Shown: positions 16,665 to 23,954 of the stretch, one piece after another
How the letters are laid out: every line of letters starts with the position of its first letter
How positions within the stretch are numbered: the stretch's first letter is position 1
Source of the DNA: JARRNO01 sp037384885
Lineage (GTDB): Bacteria; Acidobacteriota; UBA4820; DSQY01
NCBI GenBank assembly: GCA_037384885.1
Contig: JARRNO010000093.1
Coordinates: 1 to 31,006, forward strand
DNA: 31,006 bases
Direction: 5' to 3'
The notes under the pieces: model-generated
Told to the model about the DNA's origin: nothing
Database searches by the model: none
Seen by the model: the letters and a program-made list of their open reading frames with translations, nothing else
Made by a program: the position numbers and the translations under genes

Positions 16665-17233
16665 ACGAGATCCAGGAAGTCTACCGGCTCCAGGGCGTCA
16701 ATATCAACGACAAGCACATCGAGATCATCGTGCGGCAGATGATGCGCTGGATGAAGGTGGACGAAGTGGGTGACACCGATTTTCTCCTGGGCCAGCAGGT
16801 GGATCGCTTCGAGTTCCAGAAGGAAAACGAGAAAGTGCTGATGGCCGGCGGACAGCCGGCGATTGGCCGTCCGCTTCTTCTGGGCATCACGAAGGCCGCG
16901 CTTGCTACCGAGTCCTGGATCTCCGCCGCGTCATTCCAGGAAACGACCCGTGTCCTGACCGAGGCTGCGTTAAATGGTGCTTCGGATTATCTCCGGGGGC
17001 TCAAGGAAAACGTCATCCTGGGGCGTCTCATCCCGGCCGGGACCGGCTTCTACGTTTACAACGACGTGGATCTCGAAGAAGACCTGACTGTCCGGGAATC
17101 CGCTGAATCGCTGGAAGAGCAGCAGCTCGCGCTTGATTTGGGGACCGATTTAGCCATCAAACAGCTCCTTGAAGAGAACCGGTCGCGTTCGGAATCGAGC
17201 AAGGAGAGCGGCTCCGACGATTCGGACGATTAA
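16661..17233 (+). CDS. rpoC: RNA polymerase subunit beta', C-terminal fragment (rpoC part 3)
   Basis: The last part of beta'. Homology starts upstream at 16595 (EGSADPHDIL, then ELQKYLVNEIQ), so the GTG at 16661 is an internal codon. Typical C-terminal motifs follow: VYRLQGVNINDKHIEIIVRQMMR, GDTDFL, GRPLLLGITKA, SAASFQETTRVLTEAA, DYLRGLKENVILGRLIPAGTG. The protein ends in an acidic, Ser-rich tail (about 35 residues). A strong terminator follows 22 bases after the stop, so this is the end of the supercluster transcript. Confidence 0.93.
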   Translation: MNEIQEVYRLQGVNINDKHIEIIVRQMMRWMKVDEVGDTDFLLGQQVDRFEFQKENEKVLMAGGQPAIGRPLLLGITKAALATESWISAASFQETTRVLTEAALNGASDYLRGLKENVILGRLIPAGTGFYVYNDVDLEEDLTVRESAESLEEQQLALDLGTDLAIKQLLEENRSRSESSKESGSDDSDD

Positions 17234-17254
17234 AGGACTGGAGTATCTCAACAG

Positions 17255-17285
17255 CGGGCGGGCCTTCGGGTCCGCCCGTTTTTTT
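17255..17285 (+). terminator. Rho-independent terminator of the rpoBC operon
   Basis: CGGGCGGGCC (17255-17264), loop TTCG, and GGTCCGCCCG (17269-17278) form a ten-pair stem with one G-T pair, followed at once by seven T (17279-17285). Confidence 0.95.
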
Positions 17286-17337
17286 ATTGCCCTGCGGGCG
17301 TCCGCTCCCTTCAGACGAAAAATCCGGGCGCGCTCAT

Positions 17338-17366
17338 TTGACCCTGGGAACTCCCGGCGCTATATT
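17338..17366 (+). promoter_or_regulatory. Sigma70-type promoter of the hybrid sensor kinase
   Basis: TTGACC (17338-17343) and TATATT (17361-17366) with an exact 17-base spacer; each box matches five of six consensus bases. It lies just after the rpoC terminator and about 55 bases before the kinase start. Confidence 0.8.
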
Positions 17367-17420
17367 AATGGCTGGAATGATTGACGATTTGATGGCCGCC
17401 ACAACGTGCGGACGACCTAA

Positions 17421-18458
17421 ATGAGCCGGATACGGCACACCGTACTGCTGTCAGGGCCCCGCTCCAGATTGACGGCGGCGCTGATTCTCGGACTCCTGGC
17501 GCTTGTTCCCTTGTACTTCTGCGTGTTTCCGCGCGATCGAGACAAGACCGGGAGTGAGAGGGAAGCAGGGACGCTCGTCGTTCTTTCGGCCCGGACCGCC
17601 CGGGAGGCCCTCGCCCGAACGCGCGGAATCCTTGAACTTGGGAGGGCGGATTTGGCTCGGGCCTCCGCCGACAGAAAAGCCGAGATCTCAGTTCTTAAGA
17701 GAATGTCGGATCTTCTTCCGGAGGGGGCCGCCCTGGGAATTCTGGGGGGCGACGAAATTCTGACTCCGGGCGCAAGACCTTGGATGGAAATCGCTGACGC
17801 CCAAGGCGGTCTTTCCGGTCATGGAAAGGAGTTGTTCTGGCAGCTAGCCAGGGCGAAGAACGGTGGGGCTCTTTTGTGTGGAGCCATGCGGTTGCCCGGG
17901 AGCGAAGCCGCGCCGCGCAGCGTAGCTGCCGTCCTGGACCTTCGCCTCTTTTTGAACCAGAGTCGTTTGTCCGGAGGCCAGGGTCCCCCGCACTTCAGAG
18001 AATTCTGGCTTCAGTATGACAAGGGCAAGTGGGATATATGGCCGGGCGGTAATCCGGCGATCGCTTCCGCGGCCAAGGCCGCATTCCGCGAGCAACTGTT
18101 TGCCGCGAAGGCGGATCATGCGGTGGTTGCCAGAGAAAGGAACGCGGGGTGGCTTGCGGGTGCTCCCGTGGAAATCGACCCGGCAGGACACGCGGCAAGT
18201 TTTCTCCTCGTTCTCGCCGCGCCTTCGCCCTGGACTGGAGGCCAAGGGAGCAGGACGATACCGCTCATTCTGGCTGCTCTACTGCTGCTTGCCGGCGCGG
18301 GATTCATGGCCGGCCTTGCCGGAGCGGCCTTGACGGGGAAAAGGGTGGAAGAGGCCTTAAGGCGGGAAGGTGAAACGGCCGGCGCGTACATCCCCCCGCC
18401 TGCTCGATGGAGCGCCCCCTTTCATCTCCCACCCGGGGCTACTCACCGCACGAGGTGA
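17421..18458 (+). CDS. Hybrid sensor histidine kinase, N-terminal sensor part (frameshifted)
   Basis: The first frame of a membrane sensor kinase. It shows a basic N-terminus, a first membrane helix (about residues 17-34), an extracytoplasmic region of about 240 residues with no recognised ligand domain, and a second membrane helix (about 282-304, IPLILAALLLLAGAGFMAG). A short linker KRVEEALRREGE at 315-330 marks entry into the cytoplasm. From about 18370 the text no longer makes sense in this frame and stops at 18458; the PAS and kinase domains continue in the next frame. No clear ribosome site is visible before the ATG at 17421. Transcription from the promoter at 17338-17366 is inferred. 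Confidence 0.75.
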   Translation: MSRIRHTVLLSGPRSRLTAALILGLLALVPLYFCVFPRDRDKTGSEREAGTLVVLSARTAREALARTRGILELGRADLARASADRKAEISVLKRMSDLLPEGAALGILGGDEILTPGARPWMEIADAQGGLSGHGKELFWQLARAKNGGALLCGAMRLPGSEAAPRSVAAVLDLRLFLNQSRLSGGQGPPHFREFWLQYDKGKWDIWPGGNPAIASAAKAAFREQLFAAKADHAVVARERNAGWLAGAPVEIDPAGHAASFLLVLAAPSPWTGGQGSRTIPLILAALLLLAGAGFMAGLAGAALTGKRVEEALRREGETAGAYIPPPARWSAPFHLPPGATHRTR

Positions 18459-19852
18459 TCGGCAAGACGCCGAGAATGCTTCAGAGCGGACGCCACAGCA
18501 AACAATTCTACGCCGATATGTGGAAAACTCTCGGCCGGGGCGAGTCCTGGACCGGATTCTTCATCAACCGCCGCAAGGACGGCTCTCTCTATGAAGAAGA
18601 GGCGGTTATCTCTCCGGTCTGCGGTGGCGAAGGAAGCGTGGTCGGCTACGTGGCCATCAAGCGCGACGTCACGCGCGAGCGGGAAATGATCCGGAAGCTC
18701 GAAAAGGGCCATCGTCTTGAGGCGATCGGCCGGCTGGCGGGCGGAATCGCCCACGATTTCAACAATCTTCTGGTGGCGGTTCTTGGATCGGTGGAGCTTC
18801 TGCAGAAGAGGCTCCCTTCCGGTGTCGAGTATCAGAAAGATCTTGGCGTGATCCACGGTGCGGCCGTGCGCGCCTCGCAACTCACCAGGCAGCTCCTGGC
18901 CTTCGCCCGCCACCAAGTGCTCAAACCCGTTCATATGGACCTGGACCGGGTGTTGGCGGACATGATGCCTCTGATACAGCGCCTGATTCCCGAAACGATC
19001 GAAGCGGCGCACCGGAACGAAGGCCCGACGGCCTGGGTGCGAGCGGACCGAACCCAGGTCGAGCAGGTGATCCTGAATCTTTGCGTGAATTCCAGGGACG
19101 CCATGCCGGACGGCGGTAAGCTGCTGCTTGAGACCCGGAAAGTTAGGCTGGACGGAGCTTACGTTTCAGACCATCCCTGGGCCAGGCAGGGTGATTTCGT
19201 GGTGCTGTCGGTTTCGGACACGGGCCTCGGAATGAACCGGGAGACGCAGGATCATATCTTTGAACCCTTTTTTACGACCAAGAAGGACGGAAGGGGGACG
19301 GGTCTGGGACTGGCCGCGGTGTACGGTATTGTCCAGCAGCACGAAGGATTGATCCACGCCTACAGCGAGCCCGGCGAAGGGACGACTTTCAAGGTCTATC
19401 TGCCGGCTGTCGCGGGACCTGCCGCGCCGGAGCGGGAATCGATTGCAGCACCCGCGAGGGGAGGGACTGAGGTCATCCTTGTGGTGGAAGACGAGCCGGC
19501 CGTGAGAGACGTGGTGGTGGATGTCCTCCTGTCCTACGGGTACAGGATTCTCGAAGCGGAAAACGGAGCGGCGGCTATGGAAATTCTAGAAGATGCGGAT
19601 GCTGAGATCGACTTGGTGGCGTCGGACCTGGTCATGCCTGTTATGGGCGGAGTGGAGTTGCTAAAAGAAGCCAGGCGCATCCGGCCGGATCTTCCGTTTC
19701 TGTTTTCCTCTGGATACAGTGAATCGGCCGTCCGGCACGAATTCGACGATGAACCCAGGGTAGCATTCCTGGCTAAGCCGTTCGGGGTGGATGTGCTTCT
19801 CCGGACCATTCGAAGGCTTCTTGACAGGGCTGGATCGCCGTCGAATCCGTAA
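18407..19852 (+). CDS. Hybrid sensor histidine kinase, PAS, kinase and receiver part
   Basis: Second frame of the same kinase. It begins inside a damaged PAS domain: GYSPHEVIGKTPRMLQSG, then KDGSLYEEEAVISPV and the PAC end GYVAIKRDVTRERE. Next come the phosphoacceptor motif AGGIAHDFNNLL (His at residue 116), the N box NLCVNSRDAM, G1 DTGLGM, F box FEPFFTTK and G2 GTGLGLAAVYGI. A C-terminal receiver domain (about 350-475) has the acidic pair VEDE, the phosphoacceptor Asp in ASDLVMP, and the Lys in AKPF. It would autophosphorylate and pass phosphate to its own receiver. The PAS N-terminal half is mostly missing between 18370 and 18435. The Met at 18407 is not a real start. Signal and target are unknown; no output regulator lies next to it. 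Confidence 0.85.
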   Translation: MERPLSSPTRGYSPHEVIGKTPRMLQSGRHSKQFYADMWKTLGRGESWTGFFINRRKDGSLYEEEAVISPVCGGEGSVVGYVAIKRDVTREREMIRKLEKGHRLEAIGRLAGGIAHDFNNLLVAVLGSVELLQKRLPSGVEYQKDLGVIHGAAVRASQLTRQLLAFARHQVLKPVHMDLDRVLADMMPLIQRLIPETIEAAHRNEGPTAWVRADRTQVEQVILNLCVNSRDAMPDGGKLLLETRKVRLDGAYVSDHPWARQGDFVVLSVSDTGLGMNRETQDHIFEPFFTTKKDGRGTGLGLAAVYGIVQQHEGLIHAYSEPGEGTTFKVYLPAVAGPAAPERESIAAPARGGTEVILVVEDEPAVRDVVVDVLLSYGYRILEAENGAAAMEILEDADAEIDLVASDLVMPVMGGVELLKEARRIRPDLPFLFSSGYSESAVRHEFDDEPRVAFLAKPFGVDVLLRTIRRLLDRAGSPSNP

Positions 19853-19875
19853 CTCACCCGCGCACCGGGGCCGTA

Positions 19876-20754
19876 TCAGGGGGCGTCGAGTTTGGACAGG
19901 CGGTCCTTCGCAATCCCTGCTTCATGAGAATCGGGAGCGTCCTTGATCAGGGATTTCAGGGCCACCACCCCCTGGGCCGTGTCCCCCATGGTGAGCCGGG
20001 TCAGCCCGATCTTGAGCCGCGCCGGCAGCGCCTTGTTGCTGTCCGGGTACTGATCCACAACGCTTTGGAAATCCTGAAGGGCCTGCTGGTACTGCTTCTG
20101 TTCAAAACGGCAGGTCCCGATCCAGTAATAGCAGTTGGGAACCTTCGGGTCTTGAGGAAAGGCCTGCATGAATGTTGTAAATTCAGAGGCGGCCAGCGCG
20201 TACTTCCCCTGGAGGTAATCTGCGTAGGCCTGGTTGTACAGCTGAGGCGTGGCGCCCTGGGCGGCGGTTCCGGCCGGCTGGGAGGCGGCTGGGGAAGTCG
20301 AGGGTCCACTGGCCGCGGCTCCGCCCGAAGCGGCGGACTGCGCGGCTGCCGTCGCAGCGCCTCCAGCCGCAGCTGAGGGCTGTTCTCCGGGGGCGGGAGC
20401 CTGGGCCGGGGATGCCGACTCTCCCTGCGGCTGGGCGGAGGCCGTTGTGGACTTGAGAGACTGGTACCGCTCCTTGAGTTCGGAAAGATCCGTCTGCAAG
20501 ATGCTGACTTGGCGTTGAAGCTGCATGACTTCCATACGCAGGTCCGCCGTCTGCGAGGCCCGCTGCACCGCCGCTGTCTTCTCTTCGAGGGATTTGAGAC
20601 TGGTCTGAATCTGCTGGACCGCGGAGGAGAGATCGTTCAGCTTCTGCTGCATCTCGGACACCTGCGCGTTCAGCCGCTGGATGTCTTCCCGCGTGCCCGC
20701 AAAGAGAGGCAAAGCCAGGACGCCGAGTAGGATTAGAACGAAACACCTTTTCAT
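19876..20754 (-). CDS. cpoB: CpoB/YbgF-like periplasmic TPR protein of the Tol-Pal system
   Basis: A 292-residue exported protein: signal peptide to about residue 20 (ALPLFAG), then a long coiled coil (about 22-105, heptad-like with many Gln and Leu), a low-complexity Ala/Ser/Pro/Gly linker (about 106-170), and C-terminal TPR units with AYADYLQGKYALAASEFTTF, PNCYYWIGTCRFEQKQYQQAL and ALPARLKIG. This layout is that of YbgF/CpoB, which coordinates outer-membrane constriction and peptidoglycan synthesis with Tol-Pal. It starts 19 bases after pal, in the usual pal-ybgF order; tolQRAB are not in the window. The linker is longer than in E. coli. Confidence 0.88.
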   Translation of the reverse strand: MKRCFVLILLGVLALPLFAGTREDIQRLNAQVSEMQQKLNDLSSAVQQIQTSLKSLEEKTAAVQRASQTADLRMEVMQLQRQVSILQTDLSELKERYQSLKSTTASAQPQGESASPAQAPAPGEQPSAAAGGAATAAAQSAASGGAAASGPSTSPAASQPAGTAAQGATPQLYNQAYADYLQGKYALAASEFTTFMQAFPQDPKVPNCYYWIGTCRFEQKQYQQALQDFQSVVDQYPDSNKALPARLKIGLTRLTMGDTAQGVVALKSLIKDAPDSHEAGIAKDRLSKLDAP

Positions 20755-20773
20755 GGCCGATTACCCCGGAGTC

Positions 20774-21337
20774 TTACTGGTTCATGTCTTCGAGAAGGAA
20801 CTCATCCCGGCGGTTCTTCGCCCAGCATTCCTCTGTGTGTTCAGTGCAAAGCGGGCGCGACTTCCCGTAGGAAACCGTTTGAATGCGCGTGGCGGGAATG
20901 CCGAGGCCGATAAGGTACTGCTTTGCGGCATCGGCGCGGCGTTCACCGAGGGCGAGGTTGTAAGCCTGGGTCTGGCGTTCGTCGCAATGGCCCTCGATGA
21001 TGACCTTGAATTGAGGGTGGGCGAGAAGCCACTGGGCGTTTTCCTTAAGGATCGCGCGGTCTTCGGGACGGATGTTCCACTTGTCGGTGTCGAAGTGAAT
21101 ACGCTTCAACACGTGCTGCTTGTTGAAGTAGTCCGCCGAAGTCTGAACCTGCAACTGCTGTTCGGGCTGCGTCTTCGGTTCAGGGGTCCAGGCTTTGGGG
21201 GTGGGGGCGGGCGACGGCGCGGCCGATTCGGCCGGAGTAGCTTTCGGTGCAGGCGCCTGCCGGGTGCAGGCCGCGAGAATTCCCAGGACCCCAAAGGCTA
21301 ATAAGATCGTCCAAAGTCCAGCGCGACGGGACGTCAT
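20774..21337 (-). CDS. pal: Peptidoglycan-associated lipoprotein Pal
   Basis: A 187-residue outer-membrane lipoprotein. It has a signal peptide with lipobox ILAAC (about residues 20-24), a Pro/Ala-rich tether and a C-terminal OmpA-like domain that binds diaminopimelate in peptidoglycan: HFDTDKWNIRPED, IEGHCDERQTQAYNLALGERRA and the end NRRDEFLL. The usual ERGT is ERQT here. A pair of cysteines in CTEHTEEC near the end is as seen in many non-enterobacterial Pal proteins. The ribosome site AAGGAGGTGA is nearly perfect and a promoter lies upstream, so pal and cpoB form an operon. Together they indicate a diderm cell envelope. Confidence 0.93.
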   Translation of the reverse strand: MTSRRAGLWTILLAFGVLGILAACTRQAPAPKATPAESAAPSPAPTPKAWTPEPKTQPEQQLQVQTSADYFNKQHVLKRIHFDTDKWNIRPEDRAILKENAQWLLAHPQFKVIIEGHCDERQTQAYNLALGERRADAAKQYLIGLGIPATRIQTVSYGKSRPLCTEHTEECWAKNRRDEFLLEDMNQ

Positions 21338-21362
21338 GGCTCACCTCCTTGCTCACGGTGAA

Positions 21363-21391
21363 AGTATAGAGGCTTTTGATGGGCAAGGCAA
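21363..21391 (-). promoter_or_regulatory. Sigma70-type promoter of pal-cpoB
   Basis: On the minus strand TTGCCT (21391-21386) and TATACT (21368-21363) are separated by 17 bases. The -10 box matches five of six consensus bases. The predicted start is about 20 bases before the pal start codon. Confidence 0.6.
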
Positions 21392-21444
21392 TCGAGTGGG
21401 GGGCCAAACCAGTTAGGATTTCGTGAGAAAGTGGGATTGCGAGG

Positions 21445-22404
21445 CTACCGGACCGGTTCGGGACCTGCGCCGCGGCCGGGGGGATCGGGATAGCGGTAGA
21501 GGCGCCCCTCGTAGTTCCGGAAAATGTATTCTCCCGGCCGGTGCTCCATGACGTAGTCGGGGCCCACGGGCACTTTGCCCCCCTCCCCGAGATCCACCAC
21601 GAACGCGGGGATGGCAAACCCTGAAATGCGCCCTCGCAGGTGCTCGAGGATCTCGATCCCTTTAGCGATGGGGGTGCGCAGGTGTTCTGCTCCTCGAATC
21701 GGATCGCACTGGAAGAGATAGTAGGGCCTGACGTTCATCTTCAAAAGCCCCCGGCATAATTCCATAATCGTTTCCGGCGAATCGTTGACACCCTTGAGGA
21801 GCACGGACTGGTTGTTGATGGGGACTCCCGCGCGCACAACGTTTTGGCAGGCCCTCGCGGCTTCGGGGGTCAGCTCCCTCGGGTGGTTGAAGTGGGTGCT
21901 CATCCAGAGAGGGGCGTGCTTCGACAGCAAGTCGAGCAGGCCGCCGGTGAACCGCTGGGGAAGAACGACCGGATAACGTGTGCAGATCCGCACGATGTCC
22001 ACATGCGCAATGCGGCCTAGTTCCGACAAGATGAATTCGAGCGTGGAAAGCGGAAGGGACAGGGGATCGCCCCCGGATAGGAGCACGTCATGGATGGACG
22101 GAGTCCGCCGGATGTATTCGAGCATTTCTTCGAGCATCCGCCGGGGCTTGGGCATTTCCCCGTCCTGCCACTCCCGCCGGCGGGTGCAGTGGCGGCAGTA
22201 AAGCGGGCACATGTTGGTGGCGATGAAAAGCGCCCGGTCCGGATACTTGTGCACGAGTCCTTCCACGGGCATGTTGGTGTCTTCGTCGAGGGGATCGTCC
22301 ACCCCCACCCTGTGAAATTCGTATTCGGATTCCGAGGGAACGGCCTGCCTGCGAATAGGGTCGCTGGGCCGATATGAAGATCCCCGGCCTGCGCCAGGCG
22401 GCAT
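21445..22404 (-). CDS. kamA: KamA-family radical-SAM lysine 2,3-aminomutase, main part
   Basis: Radical-SAM, PLP-dependent enzyme that shifts the alpha-amino group of lysine to the beta position. Visible: SDPIRRQAVPS, the [4Fe-4S] motif CPLYCRHC (C66, C70, C73), SGGDPL, HFNHP, NQSVLLKGVND, and FQCDPIRGAEHLRTP. The two Asp residues that hold the lysine substrate in the Clostridium enzyme (in YQCD and FVVD) and the PLP lysine (in GGK-PV) are all present (D234, D271, K277), so lysine rather than EF-P is the more likely substrate. The protein lacks the long C-terminal extension of clostridial KamA. The Met at 22404 is not the real start: the N-terminal part lies in another frame upstream. Confidence 0.88.
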   Translation of the reverse strand: MPPGAGRGSSYRPSDPIRRQAVPSESEYEFHRVGVDDPLDEDTNMPVEGLVHKYPDRALFIATNMCPLYCRHCTRRREWQDGEMPKPRRMLEEMLEYIRRTPSIHDVLLSGGDPLSLPLSTLEFILSELGRIAHVDIVRICTRYPVVLPQRFTGGLLDLLSKHAPLWMSTHFNHPRELTPEAARACQNVVRAGVPINNQSVLLKGVNDSPETIMELCRGLLKMNVRPYYLFQCDPIRGAEHLRTPIAKGIEILEHLRGRISGFAIPAFVVDLGEGGKVPVGPDYVMEHRPGEYIFRNYEGRLYRYPDPPGRGAGPEPVR

Positions 22405-22565
22405 CGCTCTTCATCGGGATACGGGAGCAGGCTTGAAAGCGTGTCCAGATCGCGGACCCTGTGGGCGTACTGCCATTTCCAGTCGTTCCACTGGCGGTCG
22501 GGAACTCCCGGGAAGTAGTGTTCCCGGAAGGATCCGGATTGGCTGCAGGCGGGTGGTTCGAGCAT
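22377..22565 (-). CDS. kamA: KamA N-terminal fragment (frameshifted from main part)
   Basis: In a different frame from the main part this stretch encodes the typical KamA N-terminus: HYFPGVPDRQWNDWKWQYAHRVRD, then LLPYPDEERCRLAQAGDL. The conserved block that follows in the family (of the type R-MAITPYYLSLI) is missing. The text jumps near 22371-22382 into the frame of PSDPIRRQ, a loss of roughly 12 residues with frame change. The likely start is the ATG at 22565 (MLEPPACS), with GGAG about 9 bases upstream; Met codons at 22586 and 22637 are alternatives. Confidence 0.7.
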
Positions 22566-22637
22566 GAGTTCGGCTCCAGTCGGCATGAGCGCCCCGGTTG
22601 CGGCCGGGGAGTTTGAAGATAGGGGGCCGCGCGTCAA

Positions 22638-22945
22638 ATGTCAAGGGCCCGCCTGCGCCACGCTGGCGGCGCAGCAAGGAAGCCGGGCGCGAAGAACCGC
22701 GCCCAGGGAAAGGGAAGAGGGAAGACGCCGGAGGAGGTGGGCTTTGCCCGGTGTTCCGTTATTTGAACTTTGGGAATGCCTTCGCGGGCTGAATCCCGCA
22801 ACGGCAACGTGAAAAGTCGCAAAGCGTACCGCGGATCCCTACCCGCTACCCTCTCCCTGGCTGCGCAGCAGCCGACTTCCTGGCCGCTGTGCGGCCATTG
22901 CCGTCGTCCGGCATCCGTCGGCGCCGCCAGGCACCGTGCAGCGCC
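22638..22945. other. 308-bp intergenic stretch between kamA and the EamA gene
   Basis: No convincing gene in either strand. It holds the kamA upstream region and, toward the EamA gene end, two small tandem hairpins (listed separately). No clear sigma70 promoter for kamA was found. Confidence 0.5.
22859..22896. repeat. Two tandem palindromic units
   Basis: GGCTGC-GCA-GCAGCC (22859-22873) and GGCCGC-TGT-GCGGCC (22882-22896) are two perfect six-pair hairpins. Each is preceded by CCT, and their starts are 23 bases apart. They resemble extragenic palindromic (REP-like) units or a double stop downstream of the EamA gene; no T-tract follows on the minus strand. Confidence 0.45.
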
Positions 22946-23860
22946 CTAAAACATAAACAGCCCCCAGACGCCGATCATGGCGAAGAGGGTTCCGATGACC
23001 GCCCGCCAGGAGAGCTTTTCGCGATAGATGAGCCAGACCATGGGGAGAAGCCAGACCGGTGCCAGCGTCATCAGGGCGGAAGCAATGCCCACCTTGGCGT
23101 GGCTGACAGCGATCAGGGACATCCAGACGCCCAGAAAGGGGCCGGCCACGGCGCCCAGGAAAGTAAAGCCGAGCCCCCTGGCGTCCCAGACGCGATTCAG
23201 CGTCCGTATCAAACGGCCGCGAAGGGCCGACAGCAGCCAGATGCCCCCCGCCGCGACAATCATCCTGATGAGTGTTCCGGTCAGGGGCGAAAAATTGCCT
23301 TCCAGGCCCTTCTTGGCCAGAACGACGCCGAGGGCCTGGCCGGCGGCCCCTCCGAGGGCGAAGAAGAGACCCCGGACGGGGTGGACGGCGCCGCCGGATT
23401 TCTGGGGCTGGATCTGGCGTTCGCGCACCACCCAGGAAATGCTTCCAACGGTGAGCACGATGGCCCCGATTTCAAGCCCTGTGAGAACCTCGTCAAGAAG
23501 CAGCCAGGCCAGGAAGGAAGAGATGATGGGCCAGGAAGCAAAAACCAGCGAAGCCTTTCGCGGGCCCAGATCGAGGTAGGACTGGAAGAGGAAGCTGTCG
23601 CCGATCACGAGCCCCACCAGGCCGGACAGGCCGAGCCAGAGCCACCTCGCGCCACCGGCATGCAGCGGAAGTGGGCTTCCCGAAACAAACCAATGGCTCA
23701 GTCCAAGAAGGACGACGGCGATCACGAGACGGATCCGGTTGACGTTCACCGAACCGATCCGGGCCCCGGCCTGGGTGAAGAAGATCGCGGTGAAGGCCCA
23801 GAGGACCGAGGCGGCTAGTGCGGCGGTCTCCCCGGCGTGCACAGGTGTCATAGGCGGCAT
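22946..23860 (-). CDS. EamA/DMT-family membrane transporter
   Basis: A 304-residue polytopic inner-membrane protein with about ten hydrophobic helices in two repeats of five, the drug/metabolite transporter (EamA) fold. Seen are ALAASVLWAFTAIFF at the start, SYLDLGPRKASLVFASWPIISSFLAWLLLDE at the end of the first repeat, and AVSHAKVGIASALMTLAPVWLLPMVWLIYREKLSW at the end of the second, with the family's acidic residue after the long helix. The substrate (metabolite or amino-acid export is typical) cannot be read from sequence. The start at 23860 has AAGGGG upstream; the Met at 23851 is an alternative. It follows the S9 peptidase on the same strand by 94 bases and may share its transcript. Confidence 0.88.
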   Translation of the reverse strand: MPPMTPVHAGETAALAASVLWAFTAIFFTQAGARIGSVNVNRIRLVIAVVLLGLSHWFVSGSPLPLHAGGARWLWLGLSGLVGLVIGDSFLFQSYLDLGPRKASLVFASWPIISSFLAWLLLDEVLTGLEIGAIVLTVGSISWVVRERQIQPQKSGGAVHPVRGLFFALGGAAGQALGVVLAKKGLEGNFSPLTGTLIRMIVAAGGIWLLSALRGRLIRTLNRVWDARGLGFTFLGAVAGPFLGVWMSLIAVSHAKVGIASALMTLAPVWLLPMVWLIYREKLSWRAVIGTLFAMIGVWGLFMF

Positions 23861-23954
23861 GGTCTACCCCTTCCCGGAGATGAAGCGGAAGCCGGCCCCC
23901 GCGCGGGGCGGGAACCGGCTCCGCCTGAATCGGCCGTCCAGTCGTCGCCGGCGG

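Noticed and set aside
22946..23818. Plus-strand open frame opposite the EamA transporter
   Set aside because: A highly charged, repeat-poor translation with no motif, antisense to a clear ten-helix membrane protein.
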